From the NCBI GenBank assembly GCA_019244185.1, contig JAFATB010000022.1, positions 310,001-374,000 of the forward strand: DNA of 64,000 bases. The letters are read 5' to 3'. The notes below the pieces were generated by a model that was not told the DNA's origin, searched no databases, and was given only the letters and a program-made list of their open reading frames with translations. The translations under genes were made by a program, and so were the position numbers. The stretch comes from Acidobacteriota bacterium (lineage in GTDB: Bacteria > Acidobacteriota > Thermoanaerobaculia > Gp7-AA8). Of this stretch, positions 1 to 8,770 are shown piece by piece (position 1 is the stretch's first letter; every line of letters begins with the position of its first letter).

Positions 1-783
1 GGCCGCGCGATCGCGGCGCTGATCAACGACCCGAACTACCTGCCGCCGGACCTCACGCCGGAAGGCGGGCGCGCGCAGTCGCCGTGGCTCTTCAGCTTCC
101 TCAAGGATCCGACGGTCACGAAGATCCGTCCGTGGCTGCACGTGCGCATGCCGACGTTCCAGTTCACGGATTCGGAAGCGGCCACGCTCGTCGGCGGCTT
201 TGCGGCGGACGGCAGCCAGACGCAGTTCGACACGATGCGCTATCAGACCGTGCCGCAGCAGAACGCCGCGATCGGACGCGAAGTCTTCGCGATGCTGCGC
301 TGCTCGCAGTGCCACAGCGTAACGCCGGTCGATCCCGCGAATCCGCCGCTGCCGAACGCCGCGGACTCGCAGTCGCTCGCGCCGAACCTGACGCTGGCGA
401 AACTGCGCCTGCGCCACGACTGGATCGCGGACTGGATCCGCCGTCCGGACGAGATGATCCCCGGCACGCGCATGCCGACGAACTTCCCGCGCGACGCGCA
501 GACGGGCGGCTTCCAGTCGCCGCTCGCGCTGGCCATCGACACGCCGCAATTCGCCGCGCACAAGGCCGCGCTCCTGCCGTACTTCCAGGACGAGCAGGCG
601 CTGCGCAAGACCATGGCCGACGCCGTCGCGCTGACCAACTATCTGCGCGACTACATCTGGAGCATTGGAATCGATCAGATGCGCGCCCCCGGCAGCGGGC
701 CGGGTGCGCCGCTCGCGCCGGCGAATCCGCAGACGCCGTCCACGCCGTCCGCGCCCGCCGCCACCACCATCGCAAGGAGATGA
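1..783 (+). CDS. Multihaem cytochrome c, 3' part
   Basis: The frame is open from base 1, so the gene starts before the window; 260 residues are visible. They show a Met-ligand segment (RMPTF, Met50), a haem-attachment motif CSQCH (residues 101-105) and a second Met segment (GTRMPTNF, about Met158). The order Met, CXXCH, Met implies at least two class I haem domains, with the first CXXCH outside the window. A Pro/Ala-rich tail ends the protein. It sits 4 bases before a cupredoxin lipoprotein and directly upstream of the oxidase genes, so it probably hands electrons to the oxidase or belongs to an upstream quinol:electron-acceptor complex. The haem assignment is seen; the partner is inferred. 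Confidence 0.85.
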   Translation, partial: GRAIAALINDPNYLPPDLTPEGGRAQSPWLFSFLKDPTVTKIRPWLHVRMPTFQFTDSEAATLVGGFAADGSQTQFDTMRYQTVPQQNAAIGREVFAMLRCSQCHSVTPVDPANPPLPNAADSQSLAPNLTLAKLRLRHDWIADWIRRPDEMIPGTRMPTNFPRDAQTGGFQSPLALAIDTPQFAAHKAALLPYFQDEQALRKTMADAVALTNYLRDYIWSIGIDQMRAPGSGPGAPLAPANPQTPSTPSAPAATTIARR

Positions 784-787
784 ACGG

Positions 788-1615
788 ATGTCCCTGAAGA
801 AGTACGTTACTTTACTTTCTGCGCTGTCTCTCACGCTCGCCGTCGCCTGCGGCGGCGGCAAGGAAGTCGTCGACGAAAAGGAGCTCGGCACCGACGATCA
901 GGCCGCGCAGACCGCGGCAGCCGACAACACCGGCGGCACCGCCGCGGCCGCGACCGCGGCTGCTGCGCCGGTATCCGCCGACGCCGCGACGATCGGCGGC
1001 GTCGTGAAGTTCGAAGGCGCCGCGCCGAAGATGGCCGCGATCCAGATGGGCGCCGATCCCTACTGCGCGTCGCAGCACACGTCGGCGGTCAACGACGAAG
1101 AGGTGATGGTCGGCCCGGGCGGCGAGCTCGCGAACGTCATCGTCTACGTCAAGAACGCGCCGACGGGCGTGGCCGTGCCGTCGACGCCGGTCGTCCTCGA
1201 TCAGAAGGGCTGCCAGTATCACCCGCACGTCTCCGCGATCATGGCCGGCCAGCCGCTCGAGATCCGCAACGACGACGCCACGCTGCACAACGTCCACGCG
1301 ATGCCGGAGACGAACTCGCCCTTCAACGAAGGACAGCCGGTGCAGGGCATGACCTCGACCAAGAAATTCGACAAGGTCGAGATGAAGCCGTTCCGCATCA
1401 AGTGCGACGTGCACGGCTGGATGAAGTCGTGGATGGTCGTGCTTCCGCATCCGTTCCATTCGGTCTCGCAGCCGAACGGCACGTTCTCGATCGCCAACCT
1501 CCCGCCGGGCAACTACACGCTCGTCGCGTGGCACGAGAAGTACGGCCAGCAGGAGCAGCAGGTCACGGTCGGTCCGAAAGAGACGAAGCAGATCACCTTC
1601 ACGTTCAAGGGATAG
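788..1615 (+). CDS. Cupredoxin-like lipoprotein
   Basis: This 275-residue protein starts at ATG 788, seven bases after a clear AAGGAGA ribosome site that overlaps the end of the previous gene. A lipobox (LAVAC, Cys21) shows it is a lipoprotein, followed by an Ala/Thr/Asp-rich linker to about residue 65. The second half looks like a plastocyanin/carboxypeptidase-regulatory fold, with possible copper ligands His167 or His170, and Cys206, His209, Met212 in KCDVHGWM. It lies between the cytochrome c and oxidase subunit I genes, so a periplasmic electron carrier or copper protein for the oxidase is likely. Copper binding is inferred from residue spacing. Confidence 0.8.
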   Translation: MSLKKYVTLLSALSLTLAVACGGGKEVVDEKELGTDDQAAQTAAADNTGGTAAAATAAAAPVSADAATIGGVVKFEGAAPKMAAIQMGADPYCASQHTSAVNDEEVMVGPGGELANVIVYVKNAPTGVAVPSTPVVLDQKGCQYHPHVSAIMAGQPLEIRNDDATLHNVHAMPETNSPFNEGQPVQGMTSTKKFDKVEMKPFRIKCDVHGWMKSWMVVLPHPFHSVSQPNGTFSIANLPPGNYTLVAWHEKYGQQEQQVTVGPKETKQITFTFKG

Positions 1616-1630
1616 TCAGAAAGGGCCGCA

Positions 1631-3535
1631 ATGCCGCCGAAACGACAGATCCGGGTTGGCAACCAATGGATGTATGCGCGTGATGCGCGCCGCGCGCTCG
1701 AGGAGGCCATCCGCGTCTCCGAGTCCGAGGCCAAGGCGCACGAGCATCACGTCCCGTTCATCCGGAAGTACGTCTTCTCGACCGATCACAAGTGGATCGG
1801 CATTCAGTACGCCATCACGGCGCTGACGTTCCTCCTGCTCGGCTTCTCGCTGATGCTGCTGATGCGCTGGCAGCTCGCGTTTCCCGGCAAGCCGTTCCCC
1901 GCTCTGATCGCGAAGTTCCTCGGCTCCTCGAACGCGCCCGGCGGCGTCATGCTCCCCGAGTTCTACAACCAGCTCGGCGCGATGCACGGCACGATCATGG
2001 TCTTCCTCGCCATCGTGCCGCTGGCCGTCGGCGCGTTCGGCAACTACGTGGTGCCGCTGCAGATCGGCGCGCCCGACATGGCCTTCCCGAAGCTCAACAT
2101 GATGAGCTACTGGCTCTATCTGCCGGGCGGCCTGCTGATGATGTCGGGCTTCTTCATCCCCGGCGGCGCGGCGAACTCCGGCTGGACGTCGTATCCACCG
2201 CTCTCGATCATCGCCACGAACGGGCAGACGATCTGGATCCTCGGCATGGTGCTGTTGATCACGTCGTCGCTCCTCGGCTCGATCAACTTCATCGTCACGA
2301 TCTTCCAGCTGCGCGCGAAGGGACTCACCTTCATGCGCCTGCCGTTCTTCGTCTGGGCGCAGCTGATCACCTCGTTCCTGCTGCTGCTCGCGTTCCCGCC
2401 GCTGGAAGCCGCGGCGATCCTGCAGCTGATGGACCGCGTCGCCGGCACGAGCTTCTTCCTCCCGTCGGGACTGGTGATCAGCGGCACGCCGCTGCACAAC
2501 GCCGGCGGCGGCAATCCGCTGCTGTGGCAGCACCTCTTCTGGTTCCTCGCGCATCCCGAGGTGTACGTGCTCATTCTTCCGGGCATGGGCATCATCTCGG
2601 AGGTCATCGCCAACAACACGCGCAAGCCGCTGTGGGGCTACAAGTCGCTCGTCGGCGCGGGCGTGTTCCTCGGCTTCATGTCGTTCGTGGTGTGGGCGCA
2701 CCACATGTTCCTCACCGGCATGGGGACGGCCATCAGCGCCTTCTTCCAGACGACCACGATGATCATCTCGATCCCGTCGGTCATCATCCTGACGGCGCTC
2801 ATCATCTCGTTATGGGGCGCATCGATCCGCTTCACCGTGCCGATGCTCTTCGCGCTCGCGTTCCTGCCGATGTTCGGCATCGGCGGCCTCACGGGACTGC
2901 CGCTCGGACTGGCGGCCTCGGACATCCACTTACACGACACCTACTACGTTATCGGCCACTTCCACTACGTCGTCGCGCCGGGGACCATCTTCGCGATGTT
3001 CGCCGGCATCTACTACTGGTTCCCGAAGGCGACCGGCCGGCAGATGAACGAGTTCTGGGGGAAGGTGCACTTCTGGCTCTCACTGGTCTGCATCAACTGC
3101 ATCTTCATGCCGATGTTCTATCAGGGACTGGCGGGCGTCTCGCGTCGTCTGTATGACGGCGGCGCGCAGTACATGCACGCGAAGCCGGTCATCCACACGA
3201 ACGTCTTCATCTCCAGCGCGGCGTGGCTGCTGCTCGTCGCGCAGTTCCCATTCATCATCAACTTCTTCTACAGCATCTTCAAAGGACGCCGCGTCGAGGC
3301 GAACCACTGGCACGCCACGACGCTGGAGTGGTCGGCCGCGAGCGCGCCGCCGCTCGCGCACGGCAACTTCGCGGTGCTGCCGGTCGTCTATCGCGGACCG
3401 TACGAGTACAGCGTTCCCGACCACGAGGGCGACGACTATCTGCCGCAGAACGTGCCGGAAGACCAGCCGGGCGCGCCAGTGCCGGCCGGCGGCGGTGCGC
3501 TGCACGGCACCGCCGTCGCGCAGAAGGAGAGCTGA
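1631..3535 (+). CDS. ctaD: Cytochrome c oxidase subunit I
   Basis: A 634-residue haem-copper oxidase catalytic subunit that reduces O2 and pumps protons in the inner membrane. Visible hallmarks are the low-spin haem His in GAMHGTIM, the Cu-B motif HPEVY with its Tyr and channel Glu (A-type oxidase), the HH pair in WAHHMF, and the two distal His in GHFHYVVAPG. The D-channel entrance is visible as GAPDMAFPKLN. About 12 membrane spans are expected. A polar N-terminal extension of some 40 residues precedes the conserved start. ATG 1631 follows AGAAAGG by six bases. It stands before subunit III rather than after subunit II, which is not the common order. Confidence 0.97.
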   Translation: MPPKRQIRVGNQWMYARDARRALEEAIRVSESEAKAHEHHVPFIRKYVFSTDHKWIGIQYAITALTFLLLGFSLMLLMRWQLAFPGKPFPALIAKFLGSSNAPGGVMLPEFYNQLGAMHGTIMVFLAIVPLAVGAFGNYVVPLQIGAPDMAFPKLNMMSYWLYLPGGLLMMSGFFIPGGAANSGWTSYPPLSIIATNGQTIWILGMVLLITSSLLGSINFIVTIFQLRAKGLTFMRLPFFVWAQLITSFLLLLAFPPLEAAAILQLMDRVAGTSFFLPSGLVISGTPLHNAGGGNPLLWQHLFWFLAHPEVYVLILPGMGIISEVIANNTRKPLWGYKSLVGAGVFLGFMSFVVWAHHMFLTGMGTAISAFFQTTTMIISIPSVIILTALIISLWGASIRFTVPMLFALAFLPMFGIGGLTGLPLGLAASDIHLHDTYYVIGHFHYVVAPGTIFAMFAGIYYWFPKATGRQMNEFWGKVHFWLSLVCINCIFMPMFYQGLAGVSRRLYDGGAQYMHAKPVIHTNVFISSAAWLLLVAQFPFIINFFYSIFKGRRVEANHWHATTLEWSAASAPPLAHGNFAVLPVVYRGPYEYSVPDHEGDDYLPQNVPEDQPGAPVPAGGGALHGTAVAQKES

Positions 3536-3538
3536 CGA

Positions 3539-4201
3539 ATGACCACGACCACGCTCACGCATCCCGTGCCCGTCGATGACGGTCACGGCCACGGCGGCGG
3601 CCATCACGAGATCGAGATCCCATACACGCTGCACCCGCGTCCCGACACCGGGATGTACAACGGCAAGCTCGGGATCTGGCTCTTCCTCGCGTCGGAAGTC
3701 ATGCTCTTCGGCGCGCTCTTCTCGACGCTGATTCTCCTGCGCACCAGCGCGCCGTCGTGGCCGCACGGCTGGCAGGAGCTGAACATCCCGCTGGCGACGC
3801 TCAACACGTTCATCCTCATCGGCTCGTCGGTGACGGTCGTCCTCGCGTGGGCGAACCTCCGGCTCGGCGATCTGCGGAAGGGAAAGATCTTCCTCAGCAT
3901 CACGCTGCTCTGCGGCCTCGGCTTCATGGTCATCAAGAGCATCGAGTACGCGACGAAGTTCCGGCATCACCACTTCCCGTCGACGAACAACTTCTTCGCC
4001 ACCTACTTCGTCATGACCGGCCTGCACGGACTGCACGTCCTCGGCGGCATGATCGTCTTCGGGTATCTCATCGGTCCCGGCGCGAAGCTGTGGGAGACGA
4101 ACCGCGACCAGTACACGAACCGCGTCGAGGTGACGGGCCTCTACTGGCACTTCGTCGACCTCGTCTGGATCTTCCTCTTCCCGATTCTGTATCTCTTGTA
4201 G
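3539..4201 (+). CDS. ctaE: Cytochrome c oxidase subunit III
   Basis: A 220-residue membrane subunit that supports proton uptake and stability of the oxidase core. It opens with a His-rich cytoplasmic segment (about residues 6-25), then about five membrane helices. Family signatures include GIWLFLASEVMLF near residue 45, the FHHxHFPS-like RHHHFPSTNNFFATYF region and TGLHGLHVLGG, and YWHFVDLVWIFLF at the end. The start at 3539 lies eight bases after AGAAGGAGA, three bases after the stop of subunit I, so translation is probably coupled. Confidence 0.96.
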   Translation: MTTTTLTHPVPVDDGHGHGGGHHEIEIPYTLHPRPDTGMYNGKLGIWLFLASEVMLFGALFSTLILLRTSAPSWPHGWQELNIPLATLNTFILIGSSVTVVLAWANLRLGDLRKGKIFLSITLLCGLGFMVIKSIEYATKFRHHHFPSTNNFFATYFVMTGLHGLHVLGGMIVFGYLIGPGAKLWETNRDQYTNRVEVTGLYWHFVDLVWIFLFPILYLL

Positions 4202-4216
4202 GAGAGCGAGCGGCGC

Positions 4217-4645
4217 ATGAACGAACACGCGGTGGAACACGCCATCGAAGAGGCGCACGAGCACTTCGGTCACGACAACAGCCCCGAGGCGATTCGGAAG
4301 GAGATCCGGAGATACCTGATCGTCTTCGCGGCGCTCGGCGCACTGACCATCGTCACGGTCGCCATCAGCCTGCTGCATCTGCCGACGCATCTGGCGATCC
4401 TGCTCGCGCTCACGGTGGCGGTGGTGAAGGGCTCGCTCGTCGCGGCGTTCTTCATGCATCTCATCTCCGAACGCAAGCTCATTTACGCGGTGTTGCTGCT
4501 GACGGTCTTCTTCTTCGGCATGCTGCTGTGGGGACCGTGGCACCAGCGATACAACGCGCAGAAAGTCTGGAAGGGCTACGACCTCAACGCCAGCCAGCCG
4601 GCGCCGGCCGCCCCGATCGAAAACAGCGGTCATTCAGGACACTGA
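4217..4645 (+). CDS. Cytochrome c oxidase subunit IV family
   Basis: A 142-residue protein with three predicted membrane spans (about residues 36-55, 60-80 and 92-110) and the loop FFMHLISERKLIYAV typical of bacterial subunit IV (COX4_pro) proteins. The N-terminus is rich in His and Glu and the C-terminus is a polar Ala/Pro-rich tail. It follows subunit III by 15 bases. Its role is as an accessory subunit that stabilises the oxidase; it carries no cofactor. The assignment rests on the fold pattern and the gene position. Confidence 0.9.
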   Translation: MNEHAVEHAIEEAHEHFGHDNSPEAIRKEIRRYLIVFAALGALTIVTVAISLLHLPTHLAILLALTVAVVKGSLVAAFFMHLISERKLIYAVLLLTVFFFGMLLWGPWHQRYNAQKVWKGYDLNASQPAPAAPIENSGHSGH

Positions 4646-4654
4646 ACTTCTTCC

Positions 4655-4855
4655 ATGTCGCTCCGCGCCTTCCACATCGTCTTCATCGTCGTCTCGGTGA
4701 TGCTGTCTTTGTACGTCGGCGTGTGGGGCGTGAGGCAGTACCGCATCGAGGGGACGACGGGCGCGCTCGCGTTCGGCGTGATCTTTCTCCTCGCGGCGGT
4801 GGCGCTGGTGATCTACGGCATGAACGTCGTGCGGAAATTCAGGGAGCTCCCATGA
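4655..4855 (+). CDS. Small two-span membrane protein in cox operon
   Basis: A 66-residue protein with two hydrophobic segments (about residues 6-24 and 36-57) joined by a short polar loop (RQYRIEGTTG). No family is recognised with certainty. Its stop overlaps the next start (ATGA), and it lies between subunits IV and II, so it may be an oxidase accessory subunit or assembly factor. No clear Shine-Dalgarno sequence precedes ATG 4655. The operon position makes it very likely a real gene. Confidence 0.75.
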   Translation: MSLRAFHIVFIVVSVMLSLYVGVWGVRQYRIEGTTGALAFGVIFLLAAVALVIYGMNVVRKFRELP

Positions 4856-5112
4856 GAGTCGCAGCGGGCATTCTCCTCGTGCTCCTCATGCTTTTCGTGG
4901 CCCAGGCCGCGAGCGCGTGCCCCGCGTGCTACGGCGCGCCGGGTGATCCGATGGTCAAGGGCGTGAACAACGGCATCTGGGTGTTGCTCGGCCTCGTCGG
5001 ATTCGTGCAGGTCGGGTTCGTCGCTTTGTTCTGGAGCTTCTGGCGCCGCGCGCGCGCGAACAAGCGCTTCCGCGAGCAGTTTCACATCGTCGAAAGGACA
5101 CCGCAGCTATGA
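4852..5112 (+). CDS. Small CPAC membrane protein in cox operon
   Basis: An 86-residue protein. A signal-like hydrophobic N-terminus ends at ASA, immediately followed by CPACYG, then one membrane span (about residues 41-61) and a basic cytoplasmic tail rich in Arg. The exposed Cys pair could bind copper or undergo thiol exchange near the Cu-A site, but that is inference. Start and stop both form 4-bp ATGA overlaps with the neighbours, and GGGAG lies five bases before the start. No named family is recognised. Confidence 0.75.
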   Translation: MRVAAGILLVLLMLFVAQAASACPACYGAPGDPMVKGVNNGIWVLLGLVGFVQVGFVALFWSFWRRARANKRFREQFHIVERTPQL

Positions 5113-5888
5113 GAGATTTCGTCGGCGACTTTCTTCGCGAGGCGATGCCGCCGGACTATTCGCTGCACGGCCCCGAGCTCGACCGGCTCAGCATCTACGT
5201 GCACTGGCTGATGCTGATCCTCTTCGTCGGCTGGGGCATCCTCTTCGTCTACATGCTCGTGCGCTTCCGCGCGTCGAAGCATCCGAAAGCCGTCTACCAC
5301 GGCACGAAGTCGCACATCTCGAAGTACGCGGAGATCGGCGTCTTCGTCATCGAGTGCCTGCTGCTCTTCGGCATCTCCATTCCGGCGTGGTCGCGCTGGA
5401 CGACGCGTCCCGACAATGACAAGAACGCGCTGGAAATTCGGGTGGTGGGGGAGCAGTTTGCGTGGAACATCCACTATCCCGGAGCCGATCACATCTTCGG
5501 GAAGACCAACGTCAAGTACGTCACCAGCAACAACCCGCTCGGCCTCGATCCGACCGATCCCAACGCCAAGGACGACATCGCCACGATCAACCAGCTTCAC
5601 CTCGAGCTGAACCGCGCGGTGCTCATCCGCCTCACCTCTAAGGACGTCATCCACGACTTCTTCCTGCCCTACATGCGCGTGAAACAGGACGCCATCCCGG
5701 GGATGGAGATTCCGGTACACTTCACGCCCACCCACACCAGTGGGACGGAGACCTGGGACATCGCCTGCGCGCAGCTTTGCGGTCTCGGCCACTTCCGCAT
5801 GCGCGGCCAGTACCACGTGGAGACGAAGCAGGAGTTCGACAAGTGGATGGCCACGCAGACGCCGGCGGTCGCGAGCATCTCCGAATGA
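5109..5888 (+). CDS. ctaC: Cytochrome c oxidase subunit II
   Basis: A 259-residue subunit that receives electrons at the binuclear Cu-A centre. Two N-terminal membrane spans (about residues 24-52 and 75-97) are followed by the periplasmic cupredoxin domain. Cu-A ligands are visible: His in DVIHDFF, and Cys-x3-Cys-x3-His-x2-Met in CAQLCGLGHFRM. There is no fused cytochrome c domain, so this is an aa3 rather than caa3 form, and the separate cytochrome c and cupredoxin at the operon start could supply electrons. AAAGGA precedes ATG 5109. Confidence 0.96.
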   Translation: MRDFVGDFLREAMPPDYSLHGPELDRLSIYVHWLMLILFVGWGILFVYMLVRFRASKHPKAVYHGTKSHISKYAEIGVFVIECLLLFGISIPAWSRWTTRPDNDKNALEIRVVGEQFAWNIHYPGADHIFGKTNVKYVTSNNPLGLDPTDPNAKDDIATINQLHLELNRAVLIRLTSKDVIHDFFLPYMRVKQDAIPGMEIPVHFTPTHTSGTETWDIACAQLCGLGHFRMRGQYHVETKQEFDKWMATQTPAVASISE

Positions 5889-5895
5889 AGATCTG

Positions 5896-6885
5896 ATGAA
5901 GGTAGCCACCGAACCCAGCGAATTGCGCATTCTCCACGCCCAGGAGGCGACGCCGCTCTGGCTGCGCCGCTTCACCAAGCTCGTCGCCGGATCGACGCTC
6001 TTCCTGATCTTCGCCGGCGCGATGGTGACGTCCACCGGCTCCGGCCTCGCCGTGCCCGACTGGCCGCTCTCCTACGGCCGCCTCATGCCGCCGATGGTGG
6101 GCGGCATCTTCTACGAGCACGGCCACCGCATGATCGCGGCGACGGTCGGCTTCCTCGTCGTCATCCAGGCGCTCTGGCTGCAGCGCCGCGAGCCGAAGCG
6201 TTTCGTGCGCATCCTCGGCTGGTGCTCGCTCGGCGCCGTCTGCGCGCAGGGCGCGCTCGGCGGCATCACCGTCCTGCTGCTGCTCCCGAAATCGGTCTCG
6301 GTCTCGCACGCGGGCCTCGCCGAGATCTTCTTCTGTCTCAACGTCTCCATCGCCTTCTTCACGTCGAACTGGTATCGCTCGCTGCAGGAGTTCGAGAAGG
6401 GCGACGCGCCGGTGGCGATGGCCACGACGCTGACCGTGCTCGTCTATCTGCAGATCCTCGCCGGCGCAGTGATGCGCCACCTCGGCGCGGGCCTCGCGAT
6501 CCCTGATTTCCCGCGCTCGTTCGGGCGCTGGATTCCGGCGTTCACGTCGAAGGAGATCGTCGCCGCGTTCGTGCATCGCGCGGGCGCCGGCATCGTCGCG
6601 CTGGCCGTGATCGCGATGGCGATCCGCCTCCTGCGCTACGACCGCAATCATCCGCTCCGCTTTCTCGGCTCGTTGCTGCTCGTCGTGGTCGCCGCGCAGA
6701 TCTCGCTCGGCGGCTATGTGATCTGGTCGGGCAAGCAGCCGCACATCACCAGCCTGCACGTCGCGCTCGGCGCGTCGACGCTCGCGCTTTCGCTCGTGCT
6801 CACGCTCTCCGCGCGCACGCTGGCGTGGAAAAAAGCGCGCGCGCAGCGAGCCGGTGCGTTCCTCGCTAGCGAGGTGGCGGTATGA
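5896..6885 (+). CDS. ctaA: Haem A synthase (CtaA/Cox15)
   Basis: A 329-residue integral membrane mono-oxygenase that converts haem O to haem A. About eight spans form two similar halves. Conserved His and motif regions are visible: GSGLAVPDWPLSYG, YEHGHRMIAATVG, SVSHAGLAEI, then in the second half GAGLAIPDFPRSFG, FVHRAGAGIVAL and SLHVALGAS. The start ATG 5896 was chosen because conservation begins soon after it and it lies seven bases after the subunit II stop. The next gene, haem O synthase, overlaps it by 4 bp, matching consecutive pathway steps. Confidence 0.95.
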   Translation: MKVATEPSELRILHAQEATPLWLRRFTKLVAGSTLFLIFAGAMVTSTGSGLAVPDWPLSYGRLMPPMVGGIFYEHGHRMIAATVGFLVVIQALWLQRREPKRFVRILGWCSLGAVCAQGALGGITVLLLLPKSVSVSHAGLAEIFFCLNVSIAFFTSNWYRSLQEFEKGDAPVAMATTLTVLVYLQILAGAVMRHLGAGLAIPDFPRSFGRWIPAFTSKEIVAAFVHRAGAGIVALAVIAMAIRLLRYDRNHPLRFLGSLLLVVVAAQISLGGYVIWSGKQPHITSLHVALGASTLALSLVLTLSARTLAWKKARAQRAGAFLASEVAV

Positions 6886-7772
6886 GCGTCGTCATCGAAA
6901 CCGCGCGTCCGTCGTTCGCGTCGGTGACGCGCGACTACCTCGAGCTCTCGAAGTCGCGCATCGTATTGATGGTGCTGATCACCACCGCCGCCGGCTACTT
7001 CTTCGCCGCGCCGCACGTCGATCCTCTGCTCTTCCTGCACGCGCTCATCGGCACCGCGCTCGTCGCCGCCGGCACGAACGCGCTGAATCAGTTCGTCGAG
7101 CGCGAGCACGACGCGAAGATGCTCCGCACGCGCACGCGGCCCCTTCCTGCGGGCCGCATCACGCCGCGCGCGGCACTCGTCTTCTCCGCCGCCATCGCCG
7201 TCGCCGGCACGCTCTACCTCGGCGTGGCAGTCAACTGGTTGACTGCTTTGCTCGGCGTGGTCACGCTGGCCAGCTACATCTTCGTCTACACGCCGCTCAA
7301 GCGCGTGTCGACGATCTGCACGCTCGTCGGCGCGATTCCGGGTGCGATTCCGCCGCTCATGGGCTGGACCGCCGCGACGAATCAGCTCGCCGTCGGCGGC
7401 TGGATCCTCTTCGGCATCCTCTTCCTCTGGCAGCTCCCGCACTTCATGGCCATCAGCTGGATGTACCGCGACGACTACGCGCGCGGCGGCTTCGCCATGC
7501 TGTCGGTGCGCGACGGCGACGGCACCGCCGTGGCCGGCCAGGCCATCTACTACTCGCTCGGCCTTCTCGGCGTGTCCGTGCTCCCGACGCTCTACGGCCT
7601 CGCCGGCCCGTTCTATCTCGCCGGCGCGGTCGCCGCCGGCAGCGCGCTGCTCGTCGCCGCGATCCGCTTCTTCTTTCACCGCGGCGCGCGCAACGCGCGC
7701 AAGCTGTTCATGCTCTCGAACCTCTATCTTCTGACCGTGATGGTCCTCCTCGTCCTCGATGCGCGCCGCTAA
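6882..7772 (+). CDS. ctaB: Protohaem IX farnesyltransferase (haem O synthase)
   Basis: A 296-residue UbiA-superfamily prenyltransferase that attaches farnesyl to haem B to give haem O. The first acidic motif reads NALNQFVEREHDAKM followed by RTRTRPLPAG, and the second reads YRDDYARGGFAML. Seven to nine membrane helices are expected. GAGGTGG precedes ATG 6882, and the start overlaps the haem A synthase stop. Its 3' end overlaps the Sco gene by 14 bases. Confidence 0.96.
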   Translation: MSVVIETARPSFASVTRDYLELSKSRIVLMVLITTAAGYFFAAPHVDPLLFLHALIGTALVAAGTNALNQFVEREHDAKMLRTRTRPLPAGRITPRAALVFSAAIAVAGTLYLGVAVNWLTALLGVVTLASYIFVYTPLKRVSTICTLVGAIPGAIPPLMGWTAATNQLAVGGWILFGILFLWQLPHFMAISWMYRDDYARGGFAMLSVRDGDGTAVAGQAIYYSLGLLGVSVLPTLYGLAGPFYLAGAVAAGSALLVAAIRFFFHRGARNARKLFMLSNLYLLTVMVLLVLDARR

Positions 7773-8319
7773 GTTCGCGTTGTTCGTTCTGCTCGCCGTC
7801 TCCTGCGCGCGCCGCTCCGATCTGCCGCGCCTCTTTCCCGTGCCGGACGCGAAGTTCGTCGACGACACCGGCAAGCCGCTCGCCCTCGCGTCGCTCAAGG
7901 GCAACGTCGTCGTCTACGACTTCATCTTCACGAGCTGCACGGGCGTCTGCCCGATCATGTCGAACAACATGAAGCAGGTCGTGGCGAAGGTCGCGAAAGA
8001 CGCGCCAGTGCGCTTCGTCTCGATCAGCGTCGATCCGCAGCGCGACACGCCGAAGCTGCTCTCCGACTACGCGCTGCGCTTCCGCAACGATGCGCGCTGG
8101 ACGTTCCTCACCGGCGACCGCACCGAGATCGTGCGCGCGGCGGTGCAGGGCTTCAAGCTCGCCGCGGGCGATCCGACGCCGGGCGGTGAGGCGCTGCTGC
8201 ACAGCTCGAAGTTCGCGGTCGCGGACAAAGAGGGGATGATCCGCGCGTACTTTGACGCCTCGAACGGCGAGGCGATCGATCAGGTCGCGAACGCCGTGGC
8301 CGAGCTCGCGGAAGAATGA
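7759..8319 (+). CDS. Sco1/SenC copper chaperone lipoprotein
   Basis: A 186-residue thioredoxin-fold protein that delivers copper to the Cu-A site of subunit II. It has a short lipobox-type signal (LLAVSC, Cys about 16), the copper-binding CTGVCP motif (about residues 60-65) and the distal His in LLHSSKFAV (about residue 148). ISVDPQRDTP is a typical Sco signature. The start lies inside the end of ctaB, indicating coupled translation. Lipoprotein anchoring would place it at the outer face of the inner membrane. Confidence 0.94.
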   Translation: MRAAKFALFVLLAVSCARRSDLPRLFPVPDAKFVDDTGKPLALASLKGNVVVYDFIFTSCTGVCPIMSNNMKQVVAKVAKDAPVRFVSISVDPQRDTPKLLSDYALRFRNDARWTFLTGDRTEIVRAAVQGFKLAAGDPTPGGEALLHSSKFAVADKEGMIRAYFDASNGEAIDQVANAVAELAEE

Positions 8320-8323
8320 CGCG

Positions 8324-8329
8324 TATCAT
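8324..8329 (+). promoter_or_regulatory. Possible -10 box for DUF420 gene
   Basis: TATCAT lies nine bases before the start at 8339 and no Shine-Dalgarno sequence is present between. No -35 match is visible. It may be an internal promoter of the operon giving a leaderless transcript. Confidence 0.35.
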
Positions 8330-8338
8330 GGCGCGCGC

Positions 8339-8770
8339 ATGGCGCCGTCGCAGTTCTTCCCCCCGCTCAATGCGTCGCTGAATGCGCTGAGCGGCGTCTT
8401 TCTCCTCATCGGCTACGTCCTCATCAAGCGCCGCAACATCGCCTGGCATCGCCGCTTCATGCTCGCCGCGTGCTGCACGTCGCTCGCGTTTCTCGCGTGC
8501 TACGTCACGTACCACACGCTGCGCGGCGGCGTGGTGACGCGCTTCGCCGGCACGGGTGCGATCCGCACGTTCTATCTGACGATGCTGACCACGCACACGA
8601 TCCTGGCGGTCGTCATCGTGCCGCTGGCGATCATCAGCGTCACGAACGGGCTGAAGATGCGCGTGGCGCGGCACCGTGCCGTGGCGCGCTGGACGTTCCC
8701 GCTGTGGATGTACGTCTCGGTGACGGGCGTGCTGGTCTACTTCTTCCTCTATCATTGGTACCCGTCATGA
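8339..8770 (+). CDS. DUF420 membrane protein
   Basis: A 143-residue protein with four predicted membrane spans, matching the DUF420 family often found beside Sco and haem-copper oxidase genes. Typical features are LNALSGVFLLIGY near the start, the IAWHRRFML turn, YHTLRGG, the LTTHTILA helix and the HRAVARWTFPLWMYV region with several conserved His. Its biochemical role is unknown; oxidase assembly is suggested by context. ATG 8339 is used because the upstream ATG at 8328 is out of frame. Confidence 0.88.
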   Translation: MAPSQFFPPLNASLNALSGVFLLIGYVLIKRRNIAWHRRFMLAACCTSLAFLACYVTYHTLRGGVVTRFAGTGAIRTFYLTMLTTHTILAVVIVPLAIISVTNGLKMRVARHRAVARWTFPLWMYVSVTGVLVYFFLYHWYPS

